The notes beneath the pieces were generated by a model. The model was not told the DNA's origin and searched no databases. It saw nothing but the letters and a program-made list of their open reading frames with translations. Source: Cucumis sativus (taxonomy: Eukaryota; Streptophyta; Magnoliopsida; Cucurbitales; Cucurbitaceae). From it: DNA of 64,000 nucleotides. Position numbers and translations under genes: made by a program. This document shows, in pieces, positions 46,576 to 57,115 of the stretch (the stretch's first letter is position 1; every line of letters starts with the position of its first letter). Location of the stretch: positions 2,046,001 to 2,110,000 of the forward strand of contig NC_026656.2 in the NCBI RefSeq assembly GCF_000004075.3. Reading direction: 5' to 3'.

Positions 46576-48010
46576 ATATATTTTGTTCTCTTTTGTTTCT
46601 TTGTTTTGGAGGATTTGTTGTGTTAATGCATGAGAGTATGAATTTAATTTATAGAGGAGAAAATTGGAATATCCAATGTTGGAAATGTGAAAAAGAATGG
46701 GAGAATATTTGTCATCTCCAATATTTCATAGTATATATTATGATCTTACTATGTAATACAATGGCCTGCAATCGTTGTTTTTTCAATAATTATTGACTTT
46801 GTTAAGAATGTTGGATTCTTCTGTTTTTATTTGACCAAATTTTAATTTAAAAGTTTTTGACTAATTGAATTTTAGTGTGGCCTTTTCTTTGGCTTTAAGT
46901 GAAATAATTAGGGTTTGTGTTTATGCTTTTATGTCTCTCTCTCTCTCTCTCTTTTTTTTTTTTTTCCTTTGTTAACTATTAATTATATACTTCATAAGTT
47001 TAACTTTTTGTTTCAAATTGAAACATACATTTAGAGTAAAATAGTTCAATTTAAGTCAATATAAATATATTTACTTTGATACAACAAATTGGTTAGATAG
47101 ACCTATAGTTAATGAAATATTTTTATATACCAAAGTTTTATCTTTCATAATTAAACTTATGAAAATTGAAATTAAGTAAAAAAAATAAGTTTTTATCCTT
47201 TTTTTTTTTTTGATATAAAAGGTCAAAGTCTCCAACTTTTATCAAACAAAAAATTTTCGAGTTTCAAAGTTCCATTATGTGACTAAAAAAATCCCAATAT
47301 GCGTTATTAAAGTACAATTAAATTGTTATAACTTTTTATTTTAACAAGAATCGAACATAAACAAAATTTAAGCAATAATCAATACTACATGTAATTTTGA
47401 ATTTAAATTGAGTTACGTATGTACGTGAGTTAGTATTTTATCACATTCGTTATTATATTAGTTTGAGTTTAATTATATAATCTGATTAATTAAGGTCCTA
47501 TACATTCCTAAGTATAGGAATTAAATGAATAGAAACTCATTTACTAGATTGTTTTAGGATTTAATTGGAAACCCTAATTAAACTAGTATCTTTTTAACTT
47601 TTCAATAAAATTCCATATATTATTTATGCTTTAACAGTTTAAGGTGAAATGATGATATAACTTTCATGGTTTCAAATTTTCTTTAGTTTTTTTTATTTAT
47701 TAATATAGTAGTTAGTTTGTAATATTTTGAAAGATCATATAAAATTGTTGTTTTTATTATTAAATTGTCTCTATGAACAATCTTTATTATTACCAAATTA
47801 CACCAAAATTGAGCATCAAAAGTGACATAATTTTGTTTAGAAAAACATGAATGGTGACGTAAATTCTTAACTTAGATGAATGTAATTGTACTAACTATAT
47901 GTTTAGAAGCTTTCTTCAAATATTTATAATTTGTAGATATATTAAAAATGACATAAAATTATTATATTTTTGAAACTAACCAAAAGGGAAATAATTGTGT
48001 GTATGTGCGG
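46576..48010. other. Intergenic between PR-4 copy A and the PR-4 pseudogene
   Basis: It contains the copy A leader and promoter, a CT microsatellite plus T run (46934-46965), and from about 47150 the left arm of the PR-4 inverted duplication. There is no intact gene. Confidence 0.5.
46644..46654 (-). promoter_or_regulatory. TATA box of PR-4 copy A
   Basis: CTATAAATTAA on the minus strand, 69 nt upstream of the ATG. The identical word serves PR-4 copies D and E, so the core promoter is shared among the paralogues. Confidence 0.6.
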
Positions 48011-48220
48011 GTGAGAAACACAGAAACAGGAGATGAAGAAACAGTAAGAATTGTGGATCAATGCAGCAATGGGGGCTTACATTTGGACACTAATGGTAAT
48101 GGTTTTGTTCGTGGTCATCTTGTAGTTGATTAACACTTTGTTAATTGCCAAATCTTATGCAAATTAATTAACTTAATGTCAGATGTGTGAAAATAAAATT
48201 TTACCTTCTTTAAAAAAAAG
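47150..48220 (+). repeat. Left arm of a PR-4 inverted duplication
   Basis: The sequence is the reverse complement of the right arm (54440-57115). Shared words include AAGTACAATTAAATTGTTAT, ATTTTCGAGTTT, GGTCCTATA, AACCCTAATTAAACTAGT, GAGCATCAAAAGTGACATAA, and the PR-4 exon 2 with its 3' flank. The left arm lacks about 1.4 kb that in the right arm holds the promoter-proximal region, exon 1 and most of the intron. Confidence 0.8.
48011..48152 (+). pseudogene. PR-4 exon 2 pseudogene (copy B), inverted
   Basis: It translates as [20 protein letters not shown] and on to [11 protein letters not shown], nearly identical to exon 2 of copy C but on the opposite strand to all other PR-4 copies. Exon 1 is gone. 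The splice acceptor reads GTGCGG where copy C has GTGCAG. A 24-bp in-frame deletion lies between two TTGGAC words. A stop follows VVD, and the ancestral terminator is also changed. No promoter or signal peptide remains. It clearly derives from the same duplication as copy C. Confidence 0.9.
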
Positions 48221-49413
48221 TTAATGCGGAAGGATGTGGTAATCATGTTCAATAATAAATAAAGTAATACGATAGCAATCACGATATAAAATTTGTTAAC
48301 ATGTTTAAGAAAAATGTTATATGGTCTAGTTTAGTTCAATAATAATTATCACTTTTTTATTTTTTTTATGAGAAGTTCGACTCCTTCCTATAATTATTGT
48401 ACTTAAAAAGATAAAAGTAACAATAATCACCTTCTGTTCGTCAATTAGATTACAACTTTTGTTTACAGATATAGTCAAACCCATACCAAATGTTACATCA
48501 ATATGTCTGAGTTGAAATTGATGCAAGACAGTAAATTATTGCATAAAATGAAAGTGAAACTTGTGAATATTCAACTGCAACAAAATCTAGCTACTTGAGT
48601 TCTAATTGCTCTAACTCGATCGTTAGCATGTAATATTGAATATCTAATTCCTTAGCACTAAATTCTTTAAAATATATAATTTTCATGCATTTAATCGACA
48701 TTTAATAGGTTCAATTTTAATTTGGTTAGAATCGTTATACATCAAAATTACAGGAGAAAAAAAACAATCAAACATGAAATAGATCTAAGCCAGCACCATA
48801 AAAGAAATATTTACAAAATCGTAGCAGCACAATGGCGCTCAAGGTGTTGTGCCCATACTCTTTCCGTCAAATGTTCGAAGCATCGATTTATGCAAAAAGG
48901 CAGAAGCGTTCTGCCTTTAGGCATCGCGAAACCGAGGCTAGCGCTACATCAAGTCCCACTTCATATTTTTGCTATGTTTTGTCTCGGTTCGCTTTGGTTG
49001 ATCGTTTGATTCCAAATTGCTCAAATTAGCTTCAAATAAACAACAACAAACGTAATGAGATGAGATCCACATTTTAAATTAATTACCATTCAACTAAATT
49101 TCAACTTGTAGAGACGACCAATAAAATACAATTTAAACTAAAAAATAAATAGAAAAGTTAGGAAGAAGACTTGAGGAAAAAACGTTTGTTGTTTCAGTCA
49201 AAAAGAAAAACTGAGGAAAGTTCTTTGGAAAGAGACAACCGACATGATGAGAGGAAAAAAAGGGAACAATTTAGATGCACAAAATTTTCGTATATATGTA
49301 GTTTTATAAGCATATTTTACTGTTTCAAAACTCAGGCACCAGCTTTGAGTTATCCTTCTACTTCTCCTTTCCTTTCTGGCTCTTTTATTTATCTTTCAAA
49401 TTACTTAATTAAT
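48153..49413. other. Intergenic before the TIR-NBS-LRR remnant
   Basis: The end of the duplicated PR-4 flank runs to about 48220, then AT-rich DNA. A locally GC-richer patch at about 48830-49015 has repeated GGC/GC-rich words (AAAGGCAGAAGC, CTTTAGGCATCGCGAA, CGAGGCTAGCG) unlike its surroundings; it looks like a degraded GC-rich repeat and not a gene. The TNL leader lies at the right end. Confidence 0.4.
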
Positions 49414-52166
49414 ATGAATCGAGCTAGTGGATCATCATCTTCCTCACGTTTTAGATGCAGTTTTGATGTATTTTTAAGTTTTCGAGGGAAAGATACTCGT
49501 TCCAATTTCGCTAGTCATCTTAATATGGCTTTGCGTCAAAGAGGAATCAATGTTTTTATAGACTACAAGCTTTCAAGGGGTGAAGAAATTTCTGCATCTC
49601 TTTTGGAAGCTATTGAAGAATCCAAGATCTCCATCGTTATAATCTCAATTATGCATCTTCCAGTTGGTGTTTGAATGAATTAGAGAAAATCATTGTGTGT
49701 AACAAATTGAGATCAGGGCAACTTGTTTTACCAATTTTCTACAAAGTGGATCCATCTCAAGTAAGAAAACAAAGTGGAAGATTTGAAGAAGAATTTGGGA
49801 AACTTGAAGTTAGATTCTCGTCGGACAAGATGCAATCATGGAGGGAGGCCATGATTTCTGTTTCTCATATGTCTGGATGGCTGGTTCTTCAAGAAGAGTA
49901 TTTTTCTTTTTCATATATATCTTTCCACTCTTTTGCTCTTCATATTCTATTGCTACTATACGTCTGCCTCAAGGTGAAAGCATGCCGGACTAAGGAAAAA
50001 TGCAAAGAAAGAGTGATATTTAATTAAGTTCCGTTCAATATAGCAATTTAATTTTTGAGACGTTTTTCATATTTGAGACTTATATACGTTTGTTATATAA
50101 CTACCAGCTTTTTAATTATCATGAATTTGTTATATATATATATATGTGAGATGATTTAATTTGTTATTATTGTCCTGTCTCCTAATAGATATTACTTGAT
50201 TGGATTTAGTTTGACTTTAAAATGCTGCTTTCATTTTCTTTGGCTTCTAATATTATAGAAAAATTATAAGTGAATTTCAAAGCAACTTTTGGCGTATGTT
50301 TCTTTCTTAAATGGGAGTGACGAGGCCAATTTGATTCAAAAAATTGTTCAAGAAGTGTGGAAGAAATTAAATGGTGGAACAATGCAGTTGCGTGTACCTA
50401 AATATCCGGTTGGAATAGATATACAAGTTGATAATTTACTCTTCCATGTTGTGTCTGATGAATTAATTACTATGGTTGGATTATATGGAATTGGAGGTAT
50501 TGGCAAAACAACTTTGGCCAGAGCTTTGTACAATAAAATTGTGGATGACTTTGAAAGTTGTTGCTTTTTGGCAAATGTTAGAGAAGCTTCAAATCAATAT
50601 CGGGGTCTTGTTGGACTCCAAAATGAGCTACTTCGTGAGATTTTAGTAGATGATTCAATCAAAGTTAGCAATCTTGATATTGGAATTAGCATTATAAGGG
50701 ATCGACTATGCTCAAAAAAGATTCTTTTGATTCTTGATGATGTTGATACGAGTGAACAACTAGAAGCATTAGCGGGAGGACGTGATTGGTTTGGACCTAG
50801 AAGTATGGTCATTGCGACAACAAGAAACAAACATTTACTTGCTATTCATGAATTTGATATATTGCAAAGTGTTAAGGGATTGAATGATGATGAAGCCCTC
50901 GAGCTTTTTAGTTGGCATGCTTTTAAGACGAGTTGTCCATCAAGTGATTATTTAGACCTTTCAAAACGTGTCGTACGTTATTGTAAAGGTCTTCCTTTGG
51001 CTCTTGAAGTTGTAGGTTCCTTCCTTCATTCTATTGAACAACCCAAGTTTCAACTTATATTGGATGAATATGAAAACCAATATCTTGACAAGGGCATCCA
51101 AGATCCTCTTCGAATAAGTTATGATGGACTTGAACATGAAGTAAAAGAAAATTTTCTTTACATTTCTTGTTGCTTTGTAGGAGAGGATATCAACAAAGTT
51201 AAACTGATGTTAGAAGCATGTGGTTGTTTATGTTTGGAAAAGAGAACCACAAAACTCATGAATTTATCACTTCTTACCATTGATGAATCCAATCAGGTTG
51301 AAAAGGTTGTCTACAAATTTGGCTTTCTTAGAAACAATGGTTCATGCCACCCCTTCATTGAAAAGGTTGGACTTGTCCAAAAACAACTTTTGTAGACTAC
51401 CCTCATGTATTATTAATTTTAAATCCTTGAAATATCTTGATACAATGGAATGTAAGTTGCTTGAAGAAATTCCAAAGCTTCCAGAAGGAGTAGTTCGTAT
51501 GAATGTTGGAGGGTGCATATCATTTGTCAGATTTCCTGACAACATTGTTGATTTTATATCCTGTGATGATAATGTGGTGTGTATTCTCATGACCTCATCT
51601 CTCATGTAATTCGTAATTCTATGTGCTTTGTTAATTAATATAACTTTTAGTTATTTACTCTCATCGTGCATGAGTATAAAAAAGATGGAGGAATTAAAGA
51701 ACTCACATTAATGAATTGTGAGATTCCAAATTGGTGTAGGTATAAGAGTATGAACAATTCATTAACGTTTCTTTTTCTAGTCATTGATTATCTAAGTTGG
51801 AAAAAGAAGACTTTTATTGCTCCTTGTGTCAAATTTCAAGTTACAACTATTGATCACGAGCGAGTTCAAATTGAATGTAGAGTGTTTATCAACGATATTG
51901 AAGTATGGGGTGGAATGTCAAGTTCCATTTTTGACTTACGACTTATATCTGGAAAAATATCACGAGGTGAGTATTTATGGATGACAGTACTTCATCCTTG
52001 TAGACATCGTCTCAACTCATGTGGTGATGATATTATGGACAGCTCACCCAATTCTTCAATAGGTATGTTGGATAAAATTAGAGTGTTATTTGAGATTAAT
52101 TATCCAAAGTGTAAAGACGGAGTAAGTATACAAATGTGTGGTGTTCATGTGATCATGGAAGAATAA
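49414..52166 (+). pseudogene. Degenerate TIR-NBS-LRR (TNL) resistance gene
   Basis: The TIR exon starts at ATG 49414: FDVFLSFRGKDTRSNF, then FIDYKLSRGEEIS. It loses its frame near 49650, just before the ASSSWCLNEL motif, which continues in another frame to about 49897. The NB-ARC exon begins about 50318 (DEANLIQKIVQEVWKKL) and shows the P-loop GIGGIGKTT, kinase 2 LLILDDVD, the TTRNKHLL block and GLPLALEVVGSFL. It then ends near LMNLSLLTIDESN, where the MHD motif and most leucine-rich repeats are missing. One LRR stretch (SLKRLDLSKNNFCRLPSCI, about 51340-51600) follows in another frame. The post-LRR C-JID domain (51666-52166, IPNWCRYKSMNNSLTF to CGVHVIMEE) is intact. As a full receptor it is dead; short TIR- or NB-only products cannot be excluded. 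The sequence style is that of cucurbit TNLs. Confidence 0.88.
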
Positions 52167-52201
52167 TTTGGAGAAGAATTTGGGAAAGTTGAAGTTAGAA
52201 T
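52166..52201 (+). pseudogene. Orphan TIR-exon fragment after the TNL remnant
   Basis: GAGAAGAATTTGGGAAAGTT and the following GAAGTTAGA match the TIR exon segment at 49781-49816 (GAAGAAGAATTTGGGAAACT...). It begins right at the stop of the C-JID frame. This is a scrap of another TNL copy, showing past tandem duplication or conversion. Confidence 0.65.
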
Positions 52202-54524
52202 ATGCAAACCTAGAGAAAGGATCTAATTAATTAATCTCTTGCACTTCTAATTTTTATGTTTATAAATATCTGTTCAAAGAGGAATTGATATTTAAGTCCC
52301 CTATAAAAGTTTCATTTTGTGTTTTTTTTTTCTTCTTTAATTTATATTTGTTTTCTCCCATTTATTTTTCATATATAGTTTTCAAATTCAATATAGAAAA
52401 GCACTTGAACAAATAATTGAATGCTAAGAAAAAAGGATTTTGAAAACTACTTATCTAAGTTCAATTTTTAATATCATCACCTAGTTTTTAAAAATAATTG
52501 AAATAAAAGTAGATAACAAATAGTAGAAATTTAAATTATCAAATATTTAAATCAATAAATATCATATTCACACACTAGCTAGCTAGTAATATTATGTTAA
52601 TGAATTTAAACCATTTTTACTTTTTTATGATATCATAGAAATATCAAATTTATATTTTATGTCAATATCAAGCTGTTGATTATATATTTGGACAAATGAT
52701 GTCAAACTTTTGAAAAAATGAAAATGCCGATAAGATTATATTTGATGTTGCATGATATTGATATATGGCATAAAAATTATATTTTGTGTCTATTATATTG
52801 AGATGACAATTTTAGGAAGAAAAAGAAAACAATTCTCTTTCTCTCCTTTAATTTGACACGTCATATTCATCAAGAAGTCGAAAAATAAAAACACAGGCAA
52901 ACGTAAAAAAAAAAAAAAAAAAATTAACACAAAAATTTACGACAATCACTTAATAGTAGTGTGATAGATTACAGATAGAAGGAGAGCCGTTTTATTATTA
53001 AAGTTTTTTTAAAAGCTACATAATAGAGATTTTCTAGAAGTATTAAAAAGTTTATATATCACATTTCACTAAACTTTATAGGTACATTCCAACCGTATTC
53101 ATCTTCCTAAGTTCTCAACTACAATAATGGTACTAATAGAGATGAAACTTCCAACCTCATATCAAAAGTAATGCATAAAAGATTTCGTGGGTTAATTAAC
53201 TCACGTTAACATTTTATTCTTATCTTAGTAACTTCTAATCATCACACGAACCATTAATAATATAATCCAAATTATTTTAGAATTGATAAAAAAAAAAGGT
53301 CTAGTTTTACAAAACTATCACCACAAATGTTTTTGCTTTTTTAGTACAATGATTATTAAGGATGAGGTAGAACTTTTCACTAAACAAGATGTAAAAGGTT
53401 GTAATAATTACCGTTAGGGTAGACTCACTTTGATCATAGAACTCTTTTCTTAAACACATCAACAAATTAATTTTAAAGTCTATTTCGTACTGAACATGAT
53501 TACATCCATAACAGGTAGATGCATTATTATATTTTTTATAAAAAGTTCACATTTTCAATTTTATTTTCACACATTTAATGACGTAATTAAAACAACAGTA
53601 ATTTTTTCTAGTAATTAAGAGAATATTGTCAACCCTAGCTTAATTGACATAATATTTGTAATATCTCGAACTCGAAACTCATATTGCACATTGTCCAAGA
53701 AAAAAAATATCATCAAGTGATTAAAAATAAAAATTTATACAAACAGATTAGACTAAGTTTATCTCTAAACTATAAAAAATTATGTCTAGTTATTTGGTAC
53801 GTGAATTTTTAAAAGTGTTTAGTATAGGCTTTGGATTTTCAATTTTTGTGTCGAATAAAACATAAACGGTAGATTTTTAAAAGTGTAATCAAATTTTAAA
53901 CTTTATTTTTAATTTTATGTCTATAAAGTGATTGACATTGTGAATATATATTTTTTAAAATTCATGGATGACAAAATAAATAAACAAAAGCTTAGGGCCA
54001 TAACTTTTTCAATGCCATCTAAATTTTATTTAGTATTTTTAAAGAAATTGTTAATGAATTATGAGATCGAAATGGATATTTTTATATTTTATATTTCAAG
54101 TGTATTAAGATTTTACAAAAATATAAAATTAAATTATAACGAAAAGATAGAAATTATTTGAACGGCAGTATATTTTATTTCATTTTTGTTAAATTAAAAG
54201 TATATGTATAATTATATATTATGATCCAAATTTTAAACATCTATATATATTTCCAACCATATATGTCTAACACCACCAACAATTACAAACACACTTGAGT
54301 TGGATTATTAACCTAAAGTTAAAATTATAACAAACCCAACCAATTGTAATTTTAAAAGTTTTAGTTATATCATAAACTTTTTAGATATGAACTTGATGCA
54401 TTACTACACACGATCGAATAAGAAGTTTAACATATACTAAATAAATACAAAGCTCGAAGGTTCGAGAATTTTATTTGTAGCCAAATTTTCAAATACACAT
54501 TAAGTTAATTACTTTGCATAAGAT
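52202..54524. other. Intergenic between the TNL remnant and PR-4 copy C
   Basis: Strongly AT-rich. A MITE-like segment may lie at about 52390-52520, with TTTGAAAACTACTTATC and TTTTTAAAAATAATTGAAAT words. The frame at 53928-54161 is Lys/Ile/Asn-rich low-complexity sequence and not a gene. From about 54440 the right arm of the PR-4 inverted duplication begins. Confidence 0.4.
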
Positions 54525-57115
54525 TTAGCAATTAACGAAGCGGTAATCAACTATAAGATGACCACGAGCAAAGCCATTTCCATTAGTGTCCAATTTTTGA
54601 AAAACACCAAAGTCCAAATCTAAGCCACCATTGCTGCATTGATCCACAATTCTTACTGTTTCTTCATCTCCTGTTTCTGTGTTTCTCACCTGCACAAATA
54701 ATACCATAGCCTCCACAAGTGTGCTTTGGTTGCTAAAACAACACGAGTACCAAGCAACTTTTTTTTTCAAATATACAAAGTAAAAGAAAAGAAAAAAAAT
54801 CTTGTATATAATCGAAACAAAATATTATATATAGAATGTATAAGTATATAGCTCATGTGAAATTAGATGGCTATTTCAATTATAAAGTTCTTATTCTATC
54901 TAGTTGGATCATCTAGTTAACCAAACCTTTATTTTCTCAAAACATAAAACAAAAAAATTGTATAAAAAAAGAGTAAACAATCGAAATAGAATTGAAATAG
55001 ATTACTGAATCGACACGAAAGATAAAGAGGTAGATGTATATACCCTAAGACATCGGCCACAAGAATTTCGACCTGATGGGCCGACGGGGCCGCAAAAGGC
55101 AGTCCAACCATAGTGTTTGCGCCAATTCAAGGGCTTATTAGCATCCCAAGTTGAACAAAACACACTGGCTGTCATATAATTCCAGCCTATGGTTTGAGGA
55201 TTGTAAAAATTATAGGTTGCTAACACATTGCTTGCGCTTTGGCCCTTGCCACTGCCAAGCAGGCTTGCCCACAAAGCCAAAGCAAAAATAATAATCAAAC
55301 TTCCTCTCTTCATTCTCTTTGTTGCTTTTTCTTGGAATTGGGTTGTTCTTTTTATATAGGAAAATAAGGGCCATTTTTCATTAAATATTCAAATATTGTT
55401 GAAACAATATTGATTATACTATGCCTATCAAATCAAGATGTGTGTTTGCCTTCTCATTCTTGCGTTAGCTGCATTGAAATTGTATTTTATATATATATTT
55501 GATACAAAAATTTGATCCAACTGCACACTAATTTAATAATTGTCACATACATATTAATTGGATATGATGTTTAAGTTAGAGAGTAAATATAGTGAAAAAT
55601 AGAGAGTTTGAGTATAAAATTAAAGATATTATATATACACAACGTTACTATGTAATGATGTATTTATAGTATAGTAGGTTGACCCATAGGTCTTCTCTTA
55701 TTAGTTTTCTAGATAATTATTTAGACAAAATTAATTATTAACTTCTTTTTTAGTAAAGAAAATTACATGTTTTGTTATAACATTGTATTTAGATTTTGAA
55801 TTTTTAATTTTAAAATGAGAATTATATTAAATAAAGCTAAAAACGCTTTGAAATTTATGTTTGTTATTTTTTAAGCACAAATTTTCTTAAAATTTGAAAT
55901 ATGAATTATGTAAGTGTGATACATGGTGTATGACAAAATAATGATTATACAAATTTTTTTATTATTATCAATTAATATTTAATAGATAACTACACTTAAT
56001 TTTATAATTTACAAATGTAATATCAAACATATTTAAAACAATTATTTAAAGTAGAAACAAATTTCTAAATTTGCTATCAAACACTAACACTCTTTTGATT
56101 CAATCCCACTTTCTTATCAAACAAACCCTAAATTCTAAAATGATTTATTTATACAATTACACCACATTATAAATATTTGAAGAAAGCTGCTAAGATAGTT
56201 AGTACAATTACATTCATCTAAGTTAAAAATCTATGTCACCATTCATGTATTTTTTTTAAATTTATGTCACTTTTGATGCTCAATTTTGGTGTTTGGTAAT
56301 AAAGATTTTTCGTAAAGACAATTTAATACGTGACAAAAATTACTGGCCCTTTTTCACATATTATATTATATGCATATATAAGCCAATGACGTTTAATAAA
56401 AACAACAATTTTACATTATATTTCAAAATTATTACACACTAACTACAATATTAATAATTTTTTTAAAAGAAAAATTGAAACCATGAAACGTTAAAGTGTT
56501 AAAGAATAAATAATATATCGGACCTCATTCAAAAATTGAAGATAGTTTATAAATTGTTTATTTCTTTCCCAACTAGAACCCTAAATCTCTCTATATACTA
56601 GTTTAATTAAACCCTAATCAATCCCAATTTAACAATGAGCTTCTATTCATTTAGTTCGTATAATTAATTAGAAATATAGGACCTTAATTAAATTACATAA
56701 CGAATCTCAAACTCATAAAATAATTACAAATGTAATAAAATAGAAATTACCCATATACCAAACTCGTTTTCTAAAAATACGTCTAACAAATACATGACTG
56801 GTGTAAACTATGATAATTTAAATTCAAAATTACCTATAGTATTGATTCTTGTTTAAAAATTATGTTTATGTTAGACTCTTGTTAAAATAAAAAGTTATAA
56901 CAATTTAATTGTACTTTTAATAGGCGCATACTCAATTTTTTTTTTTTTGTCACATATTTTAAAGTCAGATGAAAATTTCATAAAGTAAAATGGAACTTTC
57001 AAACTCGAAAATATTTTCTTCCATAATTTGGAAGGAGTTGGAAAATTTGACCTTTTATATAAAAAAGAAAACTTTTTTTCTTACTTTTCAATTTTGATAG
57101 GTTTAATTTGATTTG
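54440..57115 (-). repeat. Right arm of the PR-4 inverted duplication
   Basis: The reverse complement of 47150-48220, but retaining about 1.4 kb (roughly 54700-56150: intron, exon 1 and promoter) that the left arm lacks. Similarity resumes at about 56150 and can be followed to about 57115. The arms are clearly homologous but carry many substitutions and small gaps, so the duplication is not recent. Confidence 0.8.
54525..55313 (-). CDS. PR4: Barwin-type PR-4 protein, copy C
   Basis: Exons 55044-55313 and 54525-54689 (minus strand) with a GT-AG intron after CGRCLR give 144 residues. The signal peptide is about 1-24 (ending GSGKG, mature start QSASNV). It is class II, with no hevein domain. All six barwin cysteines are kept. 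The first putative catalytic histidine is replaced: ATYNFYNP instead of ATYHLYNP. The second is kept ([13 protein letters not shown]). The exon 2 motif [18 protein letters not shown] differs from the VTN start of the other copies but matches pseudogene B. The TATA box is CCTATATAAA at 55351-55360. A secreted defence protein; RNase/chitin-related activity is doubtful because of the Asn substitution. Confidence 0.92.

Noticed and set aside
53928-54161. 77-codon frame rich in Lys, Ile and Asn
   Set aside because: Low-complexity composition expected by chance in AT-rich DNA.
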